Assembly (NCBI GenBank): GCA_023404675.1
Contig: JAEYAW010000030.1
Span: 496,001-560,000 of the forward strand
Reading direction: 5' to 3'
DNA from: Pseudomonadota bacterium
Lineage (GTDB): Bacteria > Pseudomonadota > Alphaproteobacteria > Rhizobiales > Xanthobacteraceae
Length of the DNA stretch: 64,000 nt
Shown: positions 43,945 to 53,012 of the stretch, in pieces
Layout of the letters: the number at the start of each line of letters is the position of its first letter
Position numbering within the stretch: position 1 is the first letter of the stretch
The notes under the pieces: model-generated
What the model was told of the DNA's origin: nothing
Databases searched by the model: none
What the model saw: the letters and a program-made list of their open reading frames with translations, nothing else
Position numbers and translations under genes: made by a program

Positions 43945-44000
43945 GCCGTCACCCTGAGGCGGCTAGGCGAAGGCACGGTCCTCGAAGGGCGACGGCTGAA
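43945..44000. repeat. Second copy of the dispersed intergenic repeat
   Basis: CCTCGAAGGGCGACGGC at 43980-43996 is identical to 12411-12427. The flank GCCGTCACCCTGAGG is also of the palindromic-repeat type. It lies between the XRE-cupin gene and the gmaS end and may overlap the transcription terminator region. Confidence 0.55.
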
Positions 44001-44023
44001 GATCGGGAGGGCGGAGCCCGACC

Positions 44024-45349
44024 CTAAATATCCAGCGTGGTATCGCGCTCCCACTGCGTCAGGTGGCGGCTGTAGTCATTCCACTCGCCGGTCTTCAGCT
44101 TCAGGAATCCGTCAACCACTTCCGCGCCGAGCGCCCCGCGCAGCACCGTCGAGCCATCCAGCGCGCGCAGCGCATCGAGCAAATTGAGCGGCAGCTGCTT
44201 GGCGTCCTTCACCGTGTGTCCGTCGGTGTACATGTTGATGTCGAGCCGCTTGCCGGGATCGCGCGCGCCCGCGATGCCGTCGAGTCCCGCCGCCAGCACC
44301 GCCGCCGGCATCAGATAGGGATTGGCCGCGCCATCGGCGAGCCGCAGCTCGAAGCGGCCGGGCTCGGGAATGCGGATCATGTGGGTGCGGTTGTTGCCGG
44401 TGTAGGTCACCGTGTTCGGCGCCCAGGTCGCGCCGGACGTGGTGCGCGGCGCATTGATGCGCTTGTAGGAATTCACCGTCGGGTTGGTGATGGCGCACAG
44501 CGCGTCGGCATTATGGATGATGCCGCCGATGAAATGGTAGCCGAGCTGCGACAGGCCCAGCTCGCCCTTGTCGTCCGCGAACGCGTTCACGCCGTCCTTC
44601 CACAGCGAGACGTGAACGTGACAGCCGGAGCCGGTCAGGTTCAGGAATGGCTTGGGCATGAAGGTCGCGCGCAGGCCATGCTGTTCGGCGATCGAGCGCA
44701 CCATGAACTTGAAGAAGGTGTGGCGGTCGGCGGTGGTGAGCGCGTCGGCATAATTCCAGTTCATCTCGAACTGGCCGTTGGCGTCCTCATGGTCGTTCTG
44801 ATATGCGCCCCAGCCCAGTTCCAGCATCGCGTCGCAGATGTCGCGGATCACGGCGAAGCGTCGCATCAGCGCCGACTGATCGTAGCAGGGCTTGATGGCG
44901 TTGTCGGCCGCATCGCTGATCGCCGAGCCGTCGGAGTTGATCAGGAAGTATTCGCACTCCACGCCGGTCTTGAGCGTATAGCCCTGCGCGACAGCCTGCG
45001 CGCTCAGGCGCTTGAGCACGTTGCGCGGCGCCTGCGCCACCGGGGCGCCGTTCATGTAAAGGTCGGACGCCAGCCAGCCGATTTCCGGCTTCCACGGCAG
45101 TTGCACGAGGCTTGCAGGATCCGGCACCGCGAACAGGTCCGCATCTGCCGGCGACATGTCGAGCCAGGTCGCAAAGCCCGCGAAACCCGCACCATTTTTC
45201 GCCATGTCGGCGATGGCGGCGGCCGGCACCAGCTTGGCGCGCAGCGCGCCGAACAAATCGACATAGGAGATCAGGAAATATTTGATCCCCTTCTCTTTCG
45301 CGACTGCCGCGAGGTCGATCGATGGTTGTCCGGACGTTTCGACAGTCAT
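44024..45349 (-). CDS. gmaS: Gamma-glutamylmethylamide synthetase (type III glutamine synthetase-like)
   Basis: A 441-residue glutamine-synthetase-family ligase. The catalytic pattern includes EYFLINSDGSAIS near residue 125, NGQFEMNWNYADALTTADRHTFFKFMVR near residue 205 and GSGCHVHVSLWKDG near residue 255, ending NRTHMIRIPEPGRFELRLADGAANPYLMPAA. By itself it could be GlnT, but the neighbours (mgsABC and mgdABCD) identify it as GmaS, which joins methylamine and glutamate with ATP to form gamma-glutamylmethylamide. It is the last gene of the minus-strand arm, 28 bp downstream of mgsC. Confidence 0.92.
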   Translation of the reverse strand: MTVETSGQPSIDLAAVAKEKGIKYFLISYVDLFGALRAKLVPAAAIADMAKNGAGFAGFATWLDMSPADADLFAVPDPASLVQLPWKPEIGWLASDLYMNGAPVAQAPRNVLKRLSAQAVAQGYTLKTGVECEYFLINSDGSAISDAADNAIKPCYDQSALMRRFAVIRDICDAMLELGWGAYQNDHEDANGQFEMNWNYADALTTADRHTFFKFMVRSIAEQHGLRATFMPKPFLNLTGSGCHVHVSLWKDGVNAFADDKGELGLSQLGYHFIGGIIHNADALCAITNPTVNSYKRINAPRTTSGATWAPNTVTYTGNNRTHMIRIPEPGRFELRLADGAANPYLMPAAVLAAGLDGIAGARDPGKRLDINMYTDGHTVKDAKQLPLNLLDALRALDGSTVLRGALGAEVVDGFLKLKTGEWNDYSRHLTQWERDTTLDI

Positions 45350-45377
45350 GGATGCGCCCCGCGCTTATGTGATGAGA

Positions 45378-46715
45378 TCAGAGATAGGGTTGGCCCGGAA
45401 TCCAGTTGGTGCCCGCGAGCGGCACGCGCGCCATGGCGGCGGCCTCCACCGTCAGCGCCACGAGATCTTCCGGCTCGAGATTGTGCACGTGGTTCTTGCC
45501 GCAGGCCCGCGCGATGGTCTGCGCTTCCAGCGTCAGCACCGCCAGATAGTTCGCGAGCTTCCGTCCGGCCTTCACCGGATCGAGCCGCGCGGCGAGCACC
45601 GGATCCTGCGTGGTGATGCCCGCCGGATCGCGCCCTTCGTGCCAGTCGTCGTAGCAGCCGGCCGTGGTGCCGAGCGCGCGATACTCGTCCTCATGGATCG
45701 GATCGTTGTCGCCGAGCGCCACCAGCGCGGCGGTGCCGATGGCGACCGCGTCCGCGCCGAGGGCCAGCGCTTTCGCCACGTCCGCTCCGTTGCGGATGCC
45801 GCCGGAGACGATCAACTGCACCTTGCGATGCATGCCCAGATCCTGCAGCGCCTGCACCGCAGGGCGGATCGAGGCCAAAATCGGCAGGCCGACATGCTCG
45901 ATGAACACGTCCTGCGTCGCGGCCGTGCCGCCCTGCATGCCGTCCAGCACCACTACGTCCGCGCCCGCTTTCACCGCAAGCGCCGTGTCGTAATAGGGCC
46001 GCGCCGCGCCGACCTTGATATAGATCGGCTTCTCCCAGTCGGTGATTTCGCGCAGTTCGAGAATCTTGATTTCGAGGTCGTCCGGCCCGGTCCAGTCCGG
46101 ATGGCGGCAGGCCGAGCGCTGGTCGATGCCTTTCGGCAGATTGCGCATCGCGGCCACACGGTCGGAGATTTTCTGCCCCAGCAGCATGCCGCCGCCGCCG
46201 GGCTTGGCGCCCTGCCCGATCACGATCTCGATGGCGTCGGCCTTGCGCAGGTCGATCGGGTTCATGCCGTAGCGCGAGGGCAGATACTGGTAGACCAGCG
46301 TCTGCGATTGTCCACGCTCCTCCGCCGTCATGCCGCCGTCGCCCGTGGTGGTGGAGGTGCCCATCGCGCTCGCGCCGCGACCGAGCGCATCTTTCGCGGG
46401 ACCGGACAATGCGCCGAAGCTCATGCCCGCAATGGTGACGGGAATTTTCAGATGGATCGGCTTCTTCGCAAAGCGCGTGCCGAGCACGACATCGGTGCCG
46501 CACTTCTCGCGATAGCCTTCCAGCGGATAGCGCGACATCGACGCGCCGAGAAACAGCAGATCGTCGAAATGCGGCAGCTTGCGCTTGGTGCCGGCGCCGC
46601 GAATATCATAGATGCCGGTGGCGGCCGCGCGGCGGATCTCCGCGAGCGACGCGGCATCGAAGGTCGCGGACGGACGGGGCGGCGTATAGAACGGCGTGGT
46701 CGGGTGATCGGTCAT
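45378..46715 (-). CDS. mgsC: N-methylglutamate synthase subunit C (glutamate synthase large-subunit-like FMN domain)
   Basis: A 445-residue protein with the FMN-binding central domain of glutamate synthase: PVTIAGMSFGALSGPAKDALGRGASAMGTSTTTGDGGM near residue 95, GQGAKPGGGGMLLGQKIS near residue 165, then IYIKVGAARPYYDTALAVKAGADVVVLDGMQGGTAATQD near residue 235. It makes N-methylglutamate from gamma-glutamylmethylamide with subunits A and B. ATG at 46715; 8 bp after mgsB. A few residues further N-terminal (MSTPIETI) are possible but overlap mgsB. Confidence 0.92.
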   Translation of the reverse strand: MTDHPTTPFYTPPRPSATFDAASLAEIRRAAATGIYDIRGAGTKRKLPHFDDLLFLGASMSRYPLEGYREKCGTDVVLGTRFAKKPIHLKIPVTIAGMSFGALSGPAKDALGRGASAMGTSTTTGDGGMTAEERGQSQTLVYQYLPSRYGMNPIDLRKADAIEIVIGQGAKPGGGGMLLGQKISDRVAAMRNLPKGIDQRSACRHPDWTGPDDLEIKILELREITDWEKPIYIKVGAARPYYDTALAVKAGADVVVLDGMQGGTAATQDVFIEHVGLPILASIRPAVQALQDLGMHRKVQLIVSGGIRNGADVAKALALGADAVAIGTAALVALGDNDPIHEDEYRALGTTAGCYDDWHEGRDPAGITTQDPVLAARLDPVKAGRKLANYLAVLTLEAQTIARACGKNHVHNLEPEDLVALTVEAAAMARVPLAGTNWIPGQPYL

Positions 46716-46722
46716 GATCGTC

Positions 46723-47427
46723 TCAATAGGCGTCGACATTGTCGACGTGGAAATTGTACAGCCGCCGCGCGGAGCCGTATCGTTTGAACTCGGCCACATC
46801 GACCTCGCCCGCGACACCCGCCGCCTTCAGCTTCTCGTAAAGATAGGCCTTGTTGTCGTCGTTCATCGGCTTCTCGATGCAGTCGGCGCCGAGACTTTTC
46901 ACCGCGCCGCGAACAAACAGCTTGGCCTCGTAGATCGAGTCGCCGAGCGCCTCGCCGGCATCGCCGAAAACGACCAGCGAGCCGCTCTGCCCCATGAACG
47001 CGCTCATATGGCCGATATTGCCCTTTACCAGAATGTCCACGCCCTTCATCGAGATGCCGCAACGCGCCGAGGCGTTGCCGTCGATGATGAGCAGGCCGCC
47101 ATGGGCGGTCGCGCCCGCCGACTGGCTGGCGTCGCCCTTCACGTGCACGAAGCCGGACATCATGTTCTCGGCGACGCCCTGCCCCGCATTGCCGTGAACG
47201 ACAACCGTGGCAAGCTGGTTCATGCCCGCGCAGTAATAGCCGACGTGCCCCTCGATATCGATCGTCACCGGCGCATCCACGCCCGATGCGATGGCGTGCC
47301 CGCCATCGGGATGCAGCACGCGCCACTGCCGCACATTGCTGCCGCTCTCGATCCGGTGCAGCGCCGCGTTCAGTTCGCGCAGCGGCTGCTGGCGAAGATC
47401 GAAGGTGATGTCAGCAGTTGTCGTCAT
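46723..47427 (-). CDS. mgsB: N-methylglutamate synthase subunit B (GltB C-terminal beta-helix domain)
   Basis: A 234-residue protein with the right-handed beta-helix (GXGXG/FwdC-like) fold of the glutamate synthase C-terminal domain: GHVGYYCAGMNQLATVVVHGNAGQGVAENMMSGFVHVKGDASQSAGATAHGG and later GHMSAFMGQSGSLVVFGDAGEALGDSIYEA. It holds subunits A and C together. It overlaps the mgsA stop by 4 bp (ATGA at 47424-47427). Confidence 0.92.
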   Translation of the reverse strand: MTTTADITFDLRQQPLRELNAALHRIESGSNVRQWRVLHPDGGHAIASGVDAPVTIDIEGHVGYYCAGMNQLATVVVHGNAGQGVAENMMSGFVHVKGDASQSAGATAHGGLLIIDGNASARCGISMKGVDILVKGNIGHMSAFMGQSGSLVVFGDAGEALGDSIYEAKLFVRGAVKSLGADCIEKPMNDDNKAYLYEKLKAAGVAGEVDVAEFKRYGSARRLYNFHVDNVDAY

Positions 47428-48320
47428 GCCGCACGGTCCCAGAAATAAACGGTCGCAGGCTCGGGCTCCCACACCCTGGCCTGATCGATGCCGGGCAGGC
47501 TGACCAGCGCGCGATATTCCGAGCCGAACGCGACATAGCGGTCGGTCTCCGCCATCACGGCCGGCTTGCAGGCAATCGGATCGCGCAGCACGCCGAAGCC
47601 GGTTTCCGTCCCCACCACGAAGGTGAAGAACCCGTCGAGATCGGACAGCCCCGCCTCCAGCGCCTCGCCGAGCGATGCGCCCTGCTTCATCCGCCAGGTC
47701 AGGTAGGCGGCCGCCACCTCGGAATCGTTGTCGGTGGCGAAGGTCAGCCCTTCGTGCGACAGCGTACGACGCAGCCCGGCGTGGTTGGACAGCGAGCCAT
47801 TGTGCACGAGGCACTGGTCGCGCCCGGTCGAGAACGGATGCGCGCCATCGGTCGTTACCGCCGATTCCGTCGCCATGCGGGTGTGGCCGATGCCGTGGGT
47901 GCCGCGCATGCCGGGAAGACCGAAGCGGCTGGAGACATCCGCCGGCAATCCGACTTCCTTGAAGATCTCCATGCGGCTGCCGCTGCCGATCACCGCCGTA
48001 TCGGCAACCTGCGCAAGCGCCTCGCGCGCCACCGCCTCGCTGTCCGAGGGAACATCCACCAGCACATGGCCCGCGCGCTGCTTGACCACGACCGTCTCGC
48101 CGACCGCCTGCTCGACGAGCAGCGCCAGCGCGGCGGCATCGAAATCGGGGCTGGCGCGCAGCGACAGCTTCACGCGCCCCGGCTCACCCGCGCCATACAC
48201 CGCGAAACCTGCACTGTCCGGCCCGCGATCCGTCATCACGCACAGCATGGACGACAGCATGCTGCCGAGCTCGGGCTCCAGCTTCGGATCCTTCAGGAAA
48301 AGACCGACAATTCCGCACAT
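47424..48320 (-). CDS. mgsA: N-methylglutamate synthase subunit A (class II glutamine amidotransferase-like)
   Basis: A 298-residue Ntn-type amidotransferase domain. The start MCGIVGLFLKDPK places the nucleophile Cys at position 2. The conserved GTHGIGHTRMATESAVTTDGAHPF is near residue 140, followed by LVHNGSLSNHAGLRRTL and DNDSEVAAAYLTWRM. In the NMG pathway it acts on gamma-glutamylmethylamide as the glutamyl donor. First gene of the mgsABC-gmaS arm. The ATG at 48320 is preferred because it gives Cys2; 27 bp upstream is another ATG but gives no Ntn cysteine. Confidence 0.92.
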   Translation of the reverse strand: MCGIVGLFLKDPKLEPELGSMLSSMLCVMTDRGPDSAGFAVYGAGEPGRVKLSLRASPDFDAAALALLVEQAVGETVVVKQRAGHVLVDVPSDSEAVAREALAQVADTAVIGSGSRMEIFKEVGLPADVSSRFGLPGMRGTHGIGHTRMATESAVTTDGAHPFSTGRDQCLVHNGSLSNHAGLRRTLSHEGLTFATDNDSEVAAAYLTWRMKQGASLGEALEAGLSDLDGFFTFVVGTETGFGVLRDPIACKPAVMAETDRYVAFGSEYRALVSLPGIDQARVWEPEPATVYFWDRAA

Positions 48321-48404
48321 GTTGCGAACCTCCGCCGACCGGAACACATCCTCGCGTCGGCTGGATCGTTCCTAGTCCCATTCCCGCAGCGCGTCAATCT
48401 TGCG

Positions 48405-48434
48405 GAACAAATATTTCCTGTGAAGAAAATGTTC
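48405..48434. promoter_or_regulatory. Candidate operator in the mgsA-mgdA divergent promoter region
   Basis: GAACA (48405-48409) is mirrored by TGTTC (48430-48434), with inner TTTC/GAAA arms, in the AT-rich centre of the 208-bp region between mgsA and mgdA. It is a candidate binding site for a regulator such as the nearby XRE-cupin protein. It is not close to any known consensus that I can name. Confidence 0.4.
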
Positions 48435-48528
48435 TGGCGTCGGGCCTCAGGCTGATTTAAGGTGCCGCACCATCAAGAACGGGCCGCGCGACCTCGACGT
48501 CCAGCGCGCCCGGAAATCCGGACGCATC

Positions 48529-49779
48529 ATGCGTTACTCGTTTCGCTCTCTGATCGGCCAGGCATTGAAGGGCCCCGCCGGCCTGCAGCCGGCCTGGCGC
48601 GATGTCCCGCCCAAGCCTGCCTATGACGTCATTATCGTCGGTGGCGGCGGACATGGCCTTGCCACCGCCTACTACCTCGCGAAAGAGCACGGCATCCGCA
48701 ACGTCGCAGTGATCGAGAAGGGCTATATCGGCTCGGGCAATGCGGGGCGAAACACCACCATTATCCGTTCCAATTACCTGCTGCCGGGCAACGAGCCGTT
48801 CTACGAATGGTCGATGAAGCTGTGGGAAGGGCTTGAACAGGACATCAACTACAACGCCATGGTCAGCCAGCGCGGCGTGCTGAACCTCTTTCATACCGAC
48901 GGCCAGCGGGACGCCTATGCGCGGCGCGGCAACGCCATGATCCTCGCGGGCGCGGACGCCGAACTGCTGGATCAGGCGCAGGTGCGCGCAATGTATCCGT
49001 TCCTCGATTTCGAGAACGCGCGCTTTCCGATCAAGGGCGGCCTGTTGCAGCGGCGCGGCGGCACTGCACGCCACGACGCCGTGGTGTGGGGCTATGCCCG
49101 CGGCGCGGACCAGCGCGGCGTCGATATCATCCAGAATTGCGAGGTGACGGGTTTTCTCACCGAGGGCGAGCGCATCACCGGCGTCACCACCACGCGCGGC
49201 GAGATTCGCGCGGGGAAAGTCGGTCTCGCGGTCGCGGGCTCGACCTCGCGCGTCGCCGCAAAGGCAGGGCTGCGCCTGCCGATCGAGAGCTACGCGCTGC
49301 AGGCCTTCGTCTCCGAAGGCATCAAGCCGCTGATCGACGGCGTCATCACCTTCGGCGCGGGACACTTCTATGTCAGCCAGTCCGACAAGGGCGGGCTCGT
49401 TTTCGGCGGCGATATCGACAATTACGCCTCCTATGCGCAGCGTGGCAATCTGCCGGTGATCGAGGATGTCTGCGAGGGCGGCATGGCCCTGATGCCGATG
49501 ATCGGCCGGCTGCGCCTGCTGCGGCACTGGGGCGGCCTCGTGGACATGTCGATGGATGGCTCGCCGATCATCGACCGCACGCCGCGCCCCGGTCTCTATC
49601 TCAATGCCGGATGGAATTACGGAGGCTTCAAGGCGACGCCCGCCTCCGGCTGGTGCTTCGCCTGGATGCTGGCGAAGGATGCGCCCGCCGACGTCGCCAG
49701 CGCCTTTCGGCTCGACCGTTTCGCCACCGGCCACCTCATCGACGAGAAAGGGGTCGGCGCGCAGCCGAACCTGCACTGA
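48529..49779 (+). CDS. mgdA: N-methylglutamate dehydrogenase subunit A (SoxB-like flavoprotein)
   Basis: A 416-residue DAO-family flavoprotein. The FAD-binding motif DVIIVGGGGHGLATAYYLAKE is near residue 33 and GSGNAGRNTTIIRSNY near residue 68; the C-terminal MDGSPIIDRTPRPGLYLNAGWNYGGFKATPASG is also of the sarcosine oxidase beta subunit type. It carries the substrate site for N-methylglutamate oxidation. First gene of the mgdABCD arm, divergent from mgsA. ATG at 48529. Confidence 0.92.
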   Translation: MRYSFRSLIGQALKGPAGLQPAWRDVPPKPAYDVIIVGGGGHGLATAYYLAKEHGIRNVAVIEKGYIGSGNAGRNTTIIRSNYLLPGNEPFYEWSMKLWEGLEQDINYNAMVSQRGVLNLFHTDGQRDAYARRGNAMILAGADAELLDQAQVRAMYPFLDFENARFPIKGGLLQRRGGTARHDAVVWGYARGADQRGVDIIQNCEVTGFLTEGERITGVTTTRGEIRAGKVGLAVAGSTSRVAAKAGLRLPIESYALQAFVSEGIKPLIDGVITFGAGHFYVSQSDKGGLVFGGDIDNYASYAQRGNLPVIEDVCEGGMALMPMIGRLRLLRHWGGLVDMSMDGSPIIDRTPRPGLYLNAGWNYGGFKATPASGWCFAWMLAKDAPADVASAFRLDRFATGHLIDEKGVGAQPNLH

Positions 49780-49782
49780 GCC

Positions 49783-50052
49783 ATGCGCCTTGCCTGCCCC
49801 TATTGCGGTCCGCGAGACCTGCGCGAGTTTTCCATCCTCGGCGACGCCTCAGGCACGCGCCCCGATGCCGCCACGCCGGACGCGCCGCGGACGTTCCACG
49901 ACTACGCCTATCTGCGCGACAACCCGGCCGGCGAGGCGCGCGAATTCTGGTATCACGCCAACGGCTGCCGCCGCTGGCTGGTCGTGACGCGCGACACCCG
50001 CACCCACGCCATCTCGTCGGTCGTGTTCGCGGCAACGGAGGCGACATCATGA
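49783..50052 (+). CDS. mgdB: N-methylglutamate dehydrogenase subunit B (SoxD-like)
   Basis: An 89-residue small subunit. Zinc ligands are expected at the Cys pair in LACPYCGPRDLREF (residues 5 and 8) and the His/Cys of WYHANGCRRW (near residue 60), as in sarcosine oxidase delta. It is 3 bp after mgdA and overlaps the mgdC start by 4 bp. Confidence 0.92.
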   Translation: MRLACPYCGPRDLREFSILGDASGTRPDAATPDAPRTFHDYAYLRDNPAGEAREFWYHANGCRRWLVVTRDTRTHAISSVVFAATEATS

Positions 50053-53012
50053 GCCGCCTTGCCACAGGCGGCCTGATCGACCGCGCGTCACGCCGCGACT
50101 TCACCTTCGACGGCCGCAAGCTCTCCGGTTTCGCGGGCGACACGCTGGCCTCGGCGCTGCTCGCCAACGACATCACCCTCGTCGGGCGCTCGTTCAAGTA
50201 TCACCGGCCGCGCGGCATCTTCAGCGCAGGCGCGGACGAGCCCAACGCGCTGGTGGAGTTGCGCGGCGGCGCGCGGCGCGAGCCCAACACCCGCGCAACC
50301 ACCACAGAACTCTATGACGGCCTGGACGCGCACAGCCAGAACCGCTGGCCCTCGCTCGGCTTCGATCTGCTGTCGGTAAACGGCCTGTTCGCGCCGTTCT
50401 TCGGCGCGGGCTTCTACTACAAGACCTTCATGTGGCCCGCCGCCGCATGGGAGAAGCTGTACGAGCCAGCGATCCGCCGCGCCGCCGGTCTCGGCCGCGC
50501 GTCACGCAAGAACGACCCGGATGCCTACGAGCGCAGCAATCTGTTCTGCGACGCGCTGATCGTCGGCAGCGGCCCCGCCGGATTGATGGCGGCGCTCACC
50601 CTCGCCCGCTCCGGCGCGCGCGTCGTGCTGGCGGAGCAGGATTTCCGCTTCGGCGGCCAACTTCTCGCCGAGCGCGCCGAGATCGACGGCGCGTCCGGCG
50701 TGGCATTTGTCGAAAACGCGCTCGCCGAACTCGCCAGCATGGGCAACGTCACGCTGCTGCCGCGCACCACCGTGTTCGGCATCTATGATTCCGGCGTCTA
50801 TGGCGCCGTGGAGCGCGTCGGCGATCATCTCGCGGAGCCCGCGCCGTTCCAGCCGCGCCAGCGCGTCTGGCGCATCATGGCGACGCATGCGCTGCTCGCG
50901 GCGGGCGCAAGCGACCGCCCCATCGTGTTCGGCGGCAACGACCGGCCCAGCGTGATGAGCGCGCGCGCGGTGCAGACCTATGCCACGCGCTATGCCGTCG
51001 CGCCGGCACAGCGCACTGCGTTCTTCGTCAACAACGACATGGGCTGGCGGGCCGCGCTCGACACCGCGCAGGCGGGCGCGCATGTCGAAGCGATCATCGA
51101 CGTGCGCGCGGATGTCGATCCTGCGCTTGTGGCGCAGGCCAACGCCAAAAAGCTTCGCAGCGTGCTCGGCGGACGCGTGCTCGCCGCCGCCGGTCGCACG
51201 TTGAAGGCCGTCGATATCGTCATGAACACCGGCCAGCGTGACACGCTGCCGGCCGATGGCCTCGCGATCTCCGGCGGCCTGTCGCCGAATGTGCATCTCG
51301 CCTGCCACCATGGCGGCAAGCCGCGCTGGAACGAGACCATCGCCGCGTTCGTGCCGGATGTTTGTCCGCCCGGGCTGCGTGTCGCGGGCGCGGCCGCCGG
51401 CATCTTCGGCCTCGCCGCTGCACTCGGCGATGGCGCGGCGAAGGCGGGGGCGATTGCCGCCGATCTCGGCCGCAACACCGGCGCCGCCGAACTTCCGCGC
51501 GCTGCTGACGCGCCAAGCGCCATCACCGCGTTCTGGCATGTGAAGGATTCGCGCGGGGCGGCTTTCGTGGACTTTCAGAACGACGTCACCGCGAAGGATG
51601 TGGCGATCGCCCATGCCGAGGGATTTCGCTCGGTCGAGCACCTGAAGCGCTACACCACCCTCGGCATGGCGACCGACCAGGGCAAGACCTCGAACGTGGC
51701 AGGCCTCGCCATCATGGCCTCGCTCCTCGGCCAATCAATCGAGTCCACCGGCACCACGATCTTCCGCCCGCCCTATACGCCCGTCGCCATCGGCGCGCTG
51801 GCGGGTCCGCATCGCGGCCGCGATTTCCGCCCCTCCCGGCCGACGCCGACGCACGCATGGGCCGACCAACAGAGCGCGGTGTTCGTCGAAGCCGGCCAGT
51901 GGCTGCGCGCGCAGTACTTTCCGCGCGAGAGCGAAACCGACTGGCTGACGACGGTGAACCGCGAGGTGATCGCCACGCGCTCAGGTGTCGGCATGATCGA
52001 CGTCTCGACCTTCGGCAAGATCGACATTCAGGGCCGCGACGCCGCCGCCCTGCTCGACTTCGTCTACATCAACATGTTCTCCACACTGCCGGTCGGCCGC
52101 GCGCGTTACGGCGTGATGCTGCGCGAGGATGGCCTCGTGATGGACGACGGCACCACGGCCCGCCTTGGCGAGCATCACTACGTGATGACGACGACGACCG
52201 TGAACGCCGCCAAAGTGTTTCAGCATCTGGAATTCTGCTTGCAGGTGCTGCGTCCCGATCTCGACGTGCAGCTGACCTCCATCACCGAACAGTGGGCGCA
52301 GATCGCCATCGCAGGTCCCCGCGCCCGCGATGTGCTCGCGGCGGTCGTGGACGGCGCGGACGTGTCCAACGCTGCGCTGCCGTTCATGGGCGCGATCGAG
52401 GCGAGCGTGATGGGCGGCCTGCGATCCCGCATCTTCCGCCTCTCCTTTTCCGGCGAACTCGGCTACGAGATCGCGGTGCCCGCCCGCCATGGCGATGCGC
52501 TGGTGCGCGCGCTGATGGAAGCGGGACAACCGCACGGCATCACGCCCTACGGCACCGAGGCGCTCGGCGTCATGCGCATCGAGAAAGGCCACGTCTCCGG
52601 CAACGAACTGAACGGCCAGACCTCGGCACGAGACCTTGGCCTCGGCCGCATGGCCTCGACCAAGAAGGACTATGTCGGCCGCGTGCTGGCGCAGCGCCCT
52701 GCCTTCCTCGATCCGGACCGGCCGACGCTCGCGGGCTTCCGGCCCGTTGATGGCAAGGTGCGGCTGCGCGCGGGCGCCCATTTCATCGCCAACGGGAAAA
52801 CCGCGAGGACGGAGAACGACGAGGGCTACATGACCTCCGTTGCGTTCTCCCCGTCGCTGGGCCACTGGATCGGCCTCGGCCTGATCCGCCGCGGTCCCGA
52901 GCGGATCGGCGAGCGCGTGCGGGCCTTCGACGGCCTGCGCGGTGAGGACATCGAGGTGGAAATCTGCGCGCCCACCTTCATCGACCCGGAAGGAGAACGG
53001 CTCCGTGGCTGA
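50049..53012 (+). CDS. mgdC: N-methylglutamate dehydrogenase subunit C (SoxA-like)
   Basis: A 987-residue subunit. Residues 1-100 form a 2Fe-2S ferredoxin-like fold (FTFDGRKLSGFAGDTLASALLANDITLVGRSFKYHRPRGIF). Residues about 165-500 are an NAD/FAD-binding domain (DALIVGSGPAGLMAALTLARSGARVVLAEQD). The C-terminal part (about 600-987) is a glycine-cleavage T-type aminomethyltransferase domain (RARYGVMLREDGLVMDDGTTARLGEHHYVMTTTT) that binds folate to take up the methylene group. This order is that of sarcosine oxidase alpha. It overlaps mgdD by 8 bp. Confidence 0.93.
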   Translation: MSRLATGGLIDRASRRDFTFDGRKLSGFAGDTLASALLANDITLVGRSFKYHRPRGIFSAGADEPNALVELRGGARREPNTRATTTELYDGLDAHSQNRWPSLGFDLLSVNGLFAPFFGAGFYYKTFMWPAAAWEKLYEPAIRRAAGLGRASRKNDPDAYERSNLFCDALIVGSGPAGLMAALTLARSGARVVLAEQDFRFGGQLLAERAEIDGASGVAFVENALAELASMGNVTLLPRTTVFGIYDSGVYGAVERVGDHLAEPAPFQPRQRVWRIMATHALLAAGASDRPIVFGGNDRPSVMSARAVQTYATRYAVAPAQRTAFFVNNDMGWRAALDTAQAGAHVEAIIDVRADVDPALVAQANAKKLRSVLGGRVLAAAGRTLKAVDIVMNTGQRDTLPADGLAISGGLSPNVHLACHHGGKPRWNETIAAFVPDVCPPGLRVAGAAAGIFGLAAALGDGAAKAGAIAADLGRNTGAAELPRAADAPSAITAFWHVKDSRGAAFVDFQNDVTAKDVAIAHAEGFRSVEHLKRYTTLGMATDQGKTSNVAGLAIMASLLGQSIESTGTTIFRPPYTPVAIGALAGPHRGRDFRPSRPTPTHAWADQQSAVFVEAGQWLRAQYFPRESETDWLTTVNREVIATRSGVGMIDVSTFGKIDIQGRDAAALLDFVYINMFSTLPVGRARYGVMLREDGLVMDDGTTARLGEHHYVMTTTTVNAAKVFQHLEFCLQVLRPDLDVQLTSITEQWAQIAIAGPRARDVLAAVVDGADVSNAALPFMGAIEASVMGGLRSRIFRLSFSGELGYEIAVPARHGDALVRALMEAGQPHGITPYGTEALGVMRIEKGHVSGNELNGQTSARDLGLGRMASTKKDYVGRVLAQRPAFLDPDRPTLAGFRPVDGKVRLRAGAHFIANGKTARTENDEGYMTSVAFSPSLGHWIGLGLIRRGPERIGERVRAFDGLRGEDIEVEICAPTFIDPEGERLRG

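Noticed and set aside
44024..45349. An ordinary glutamine synthetase GlnT
   Set aside because: Context with mgsABC and mgdABCD points to gamma-glutamylmethylamide synthetase; sequence alone would not decide.
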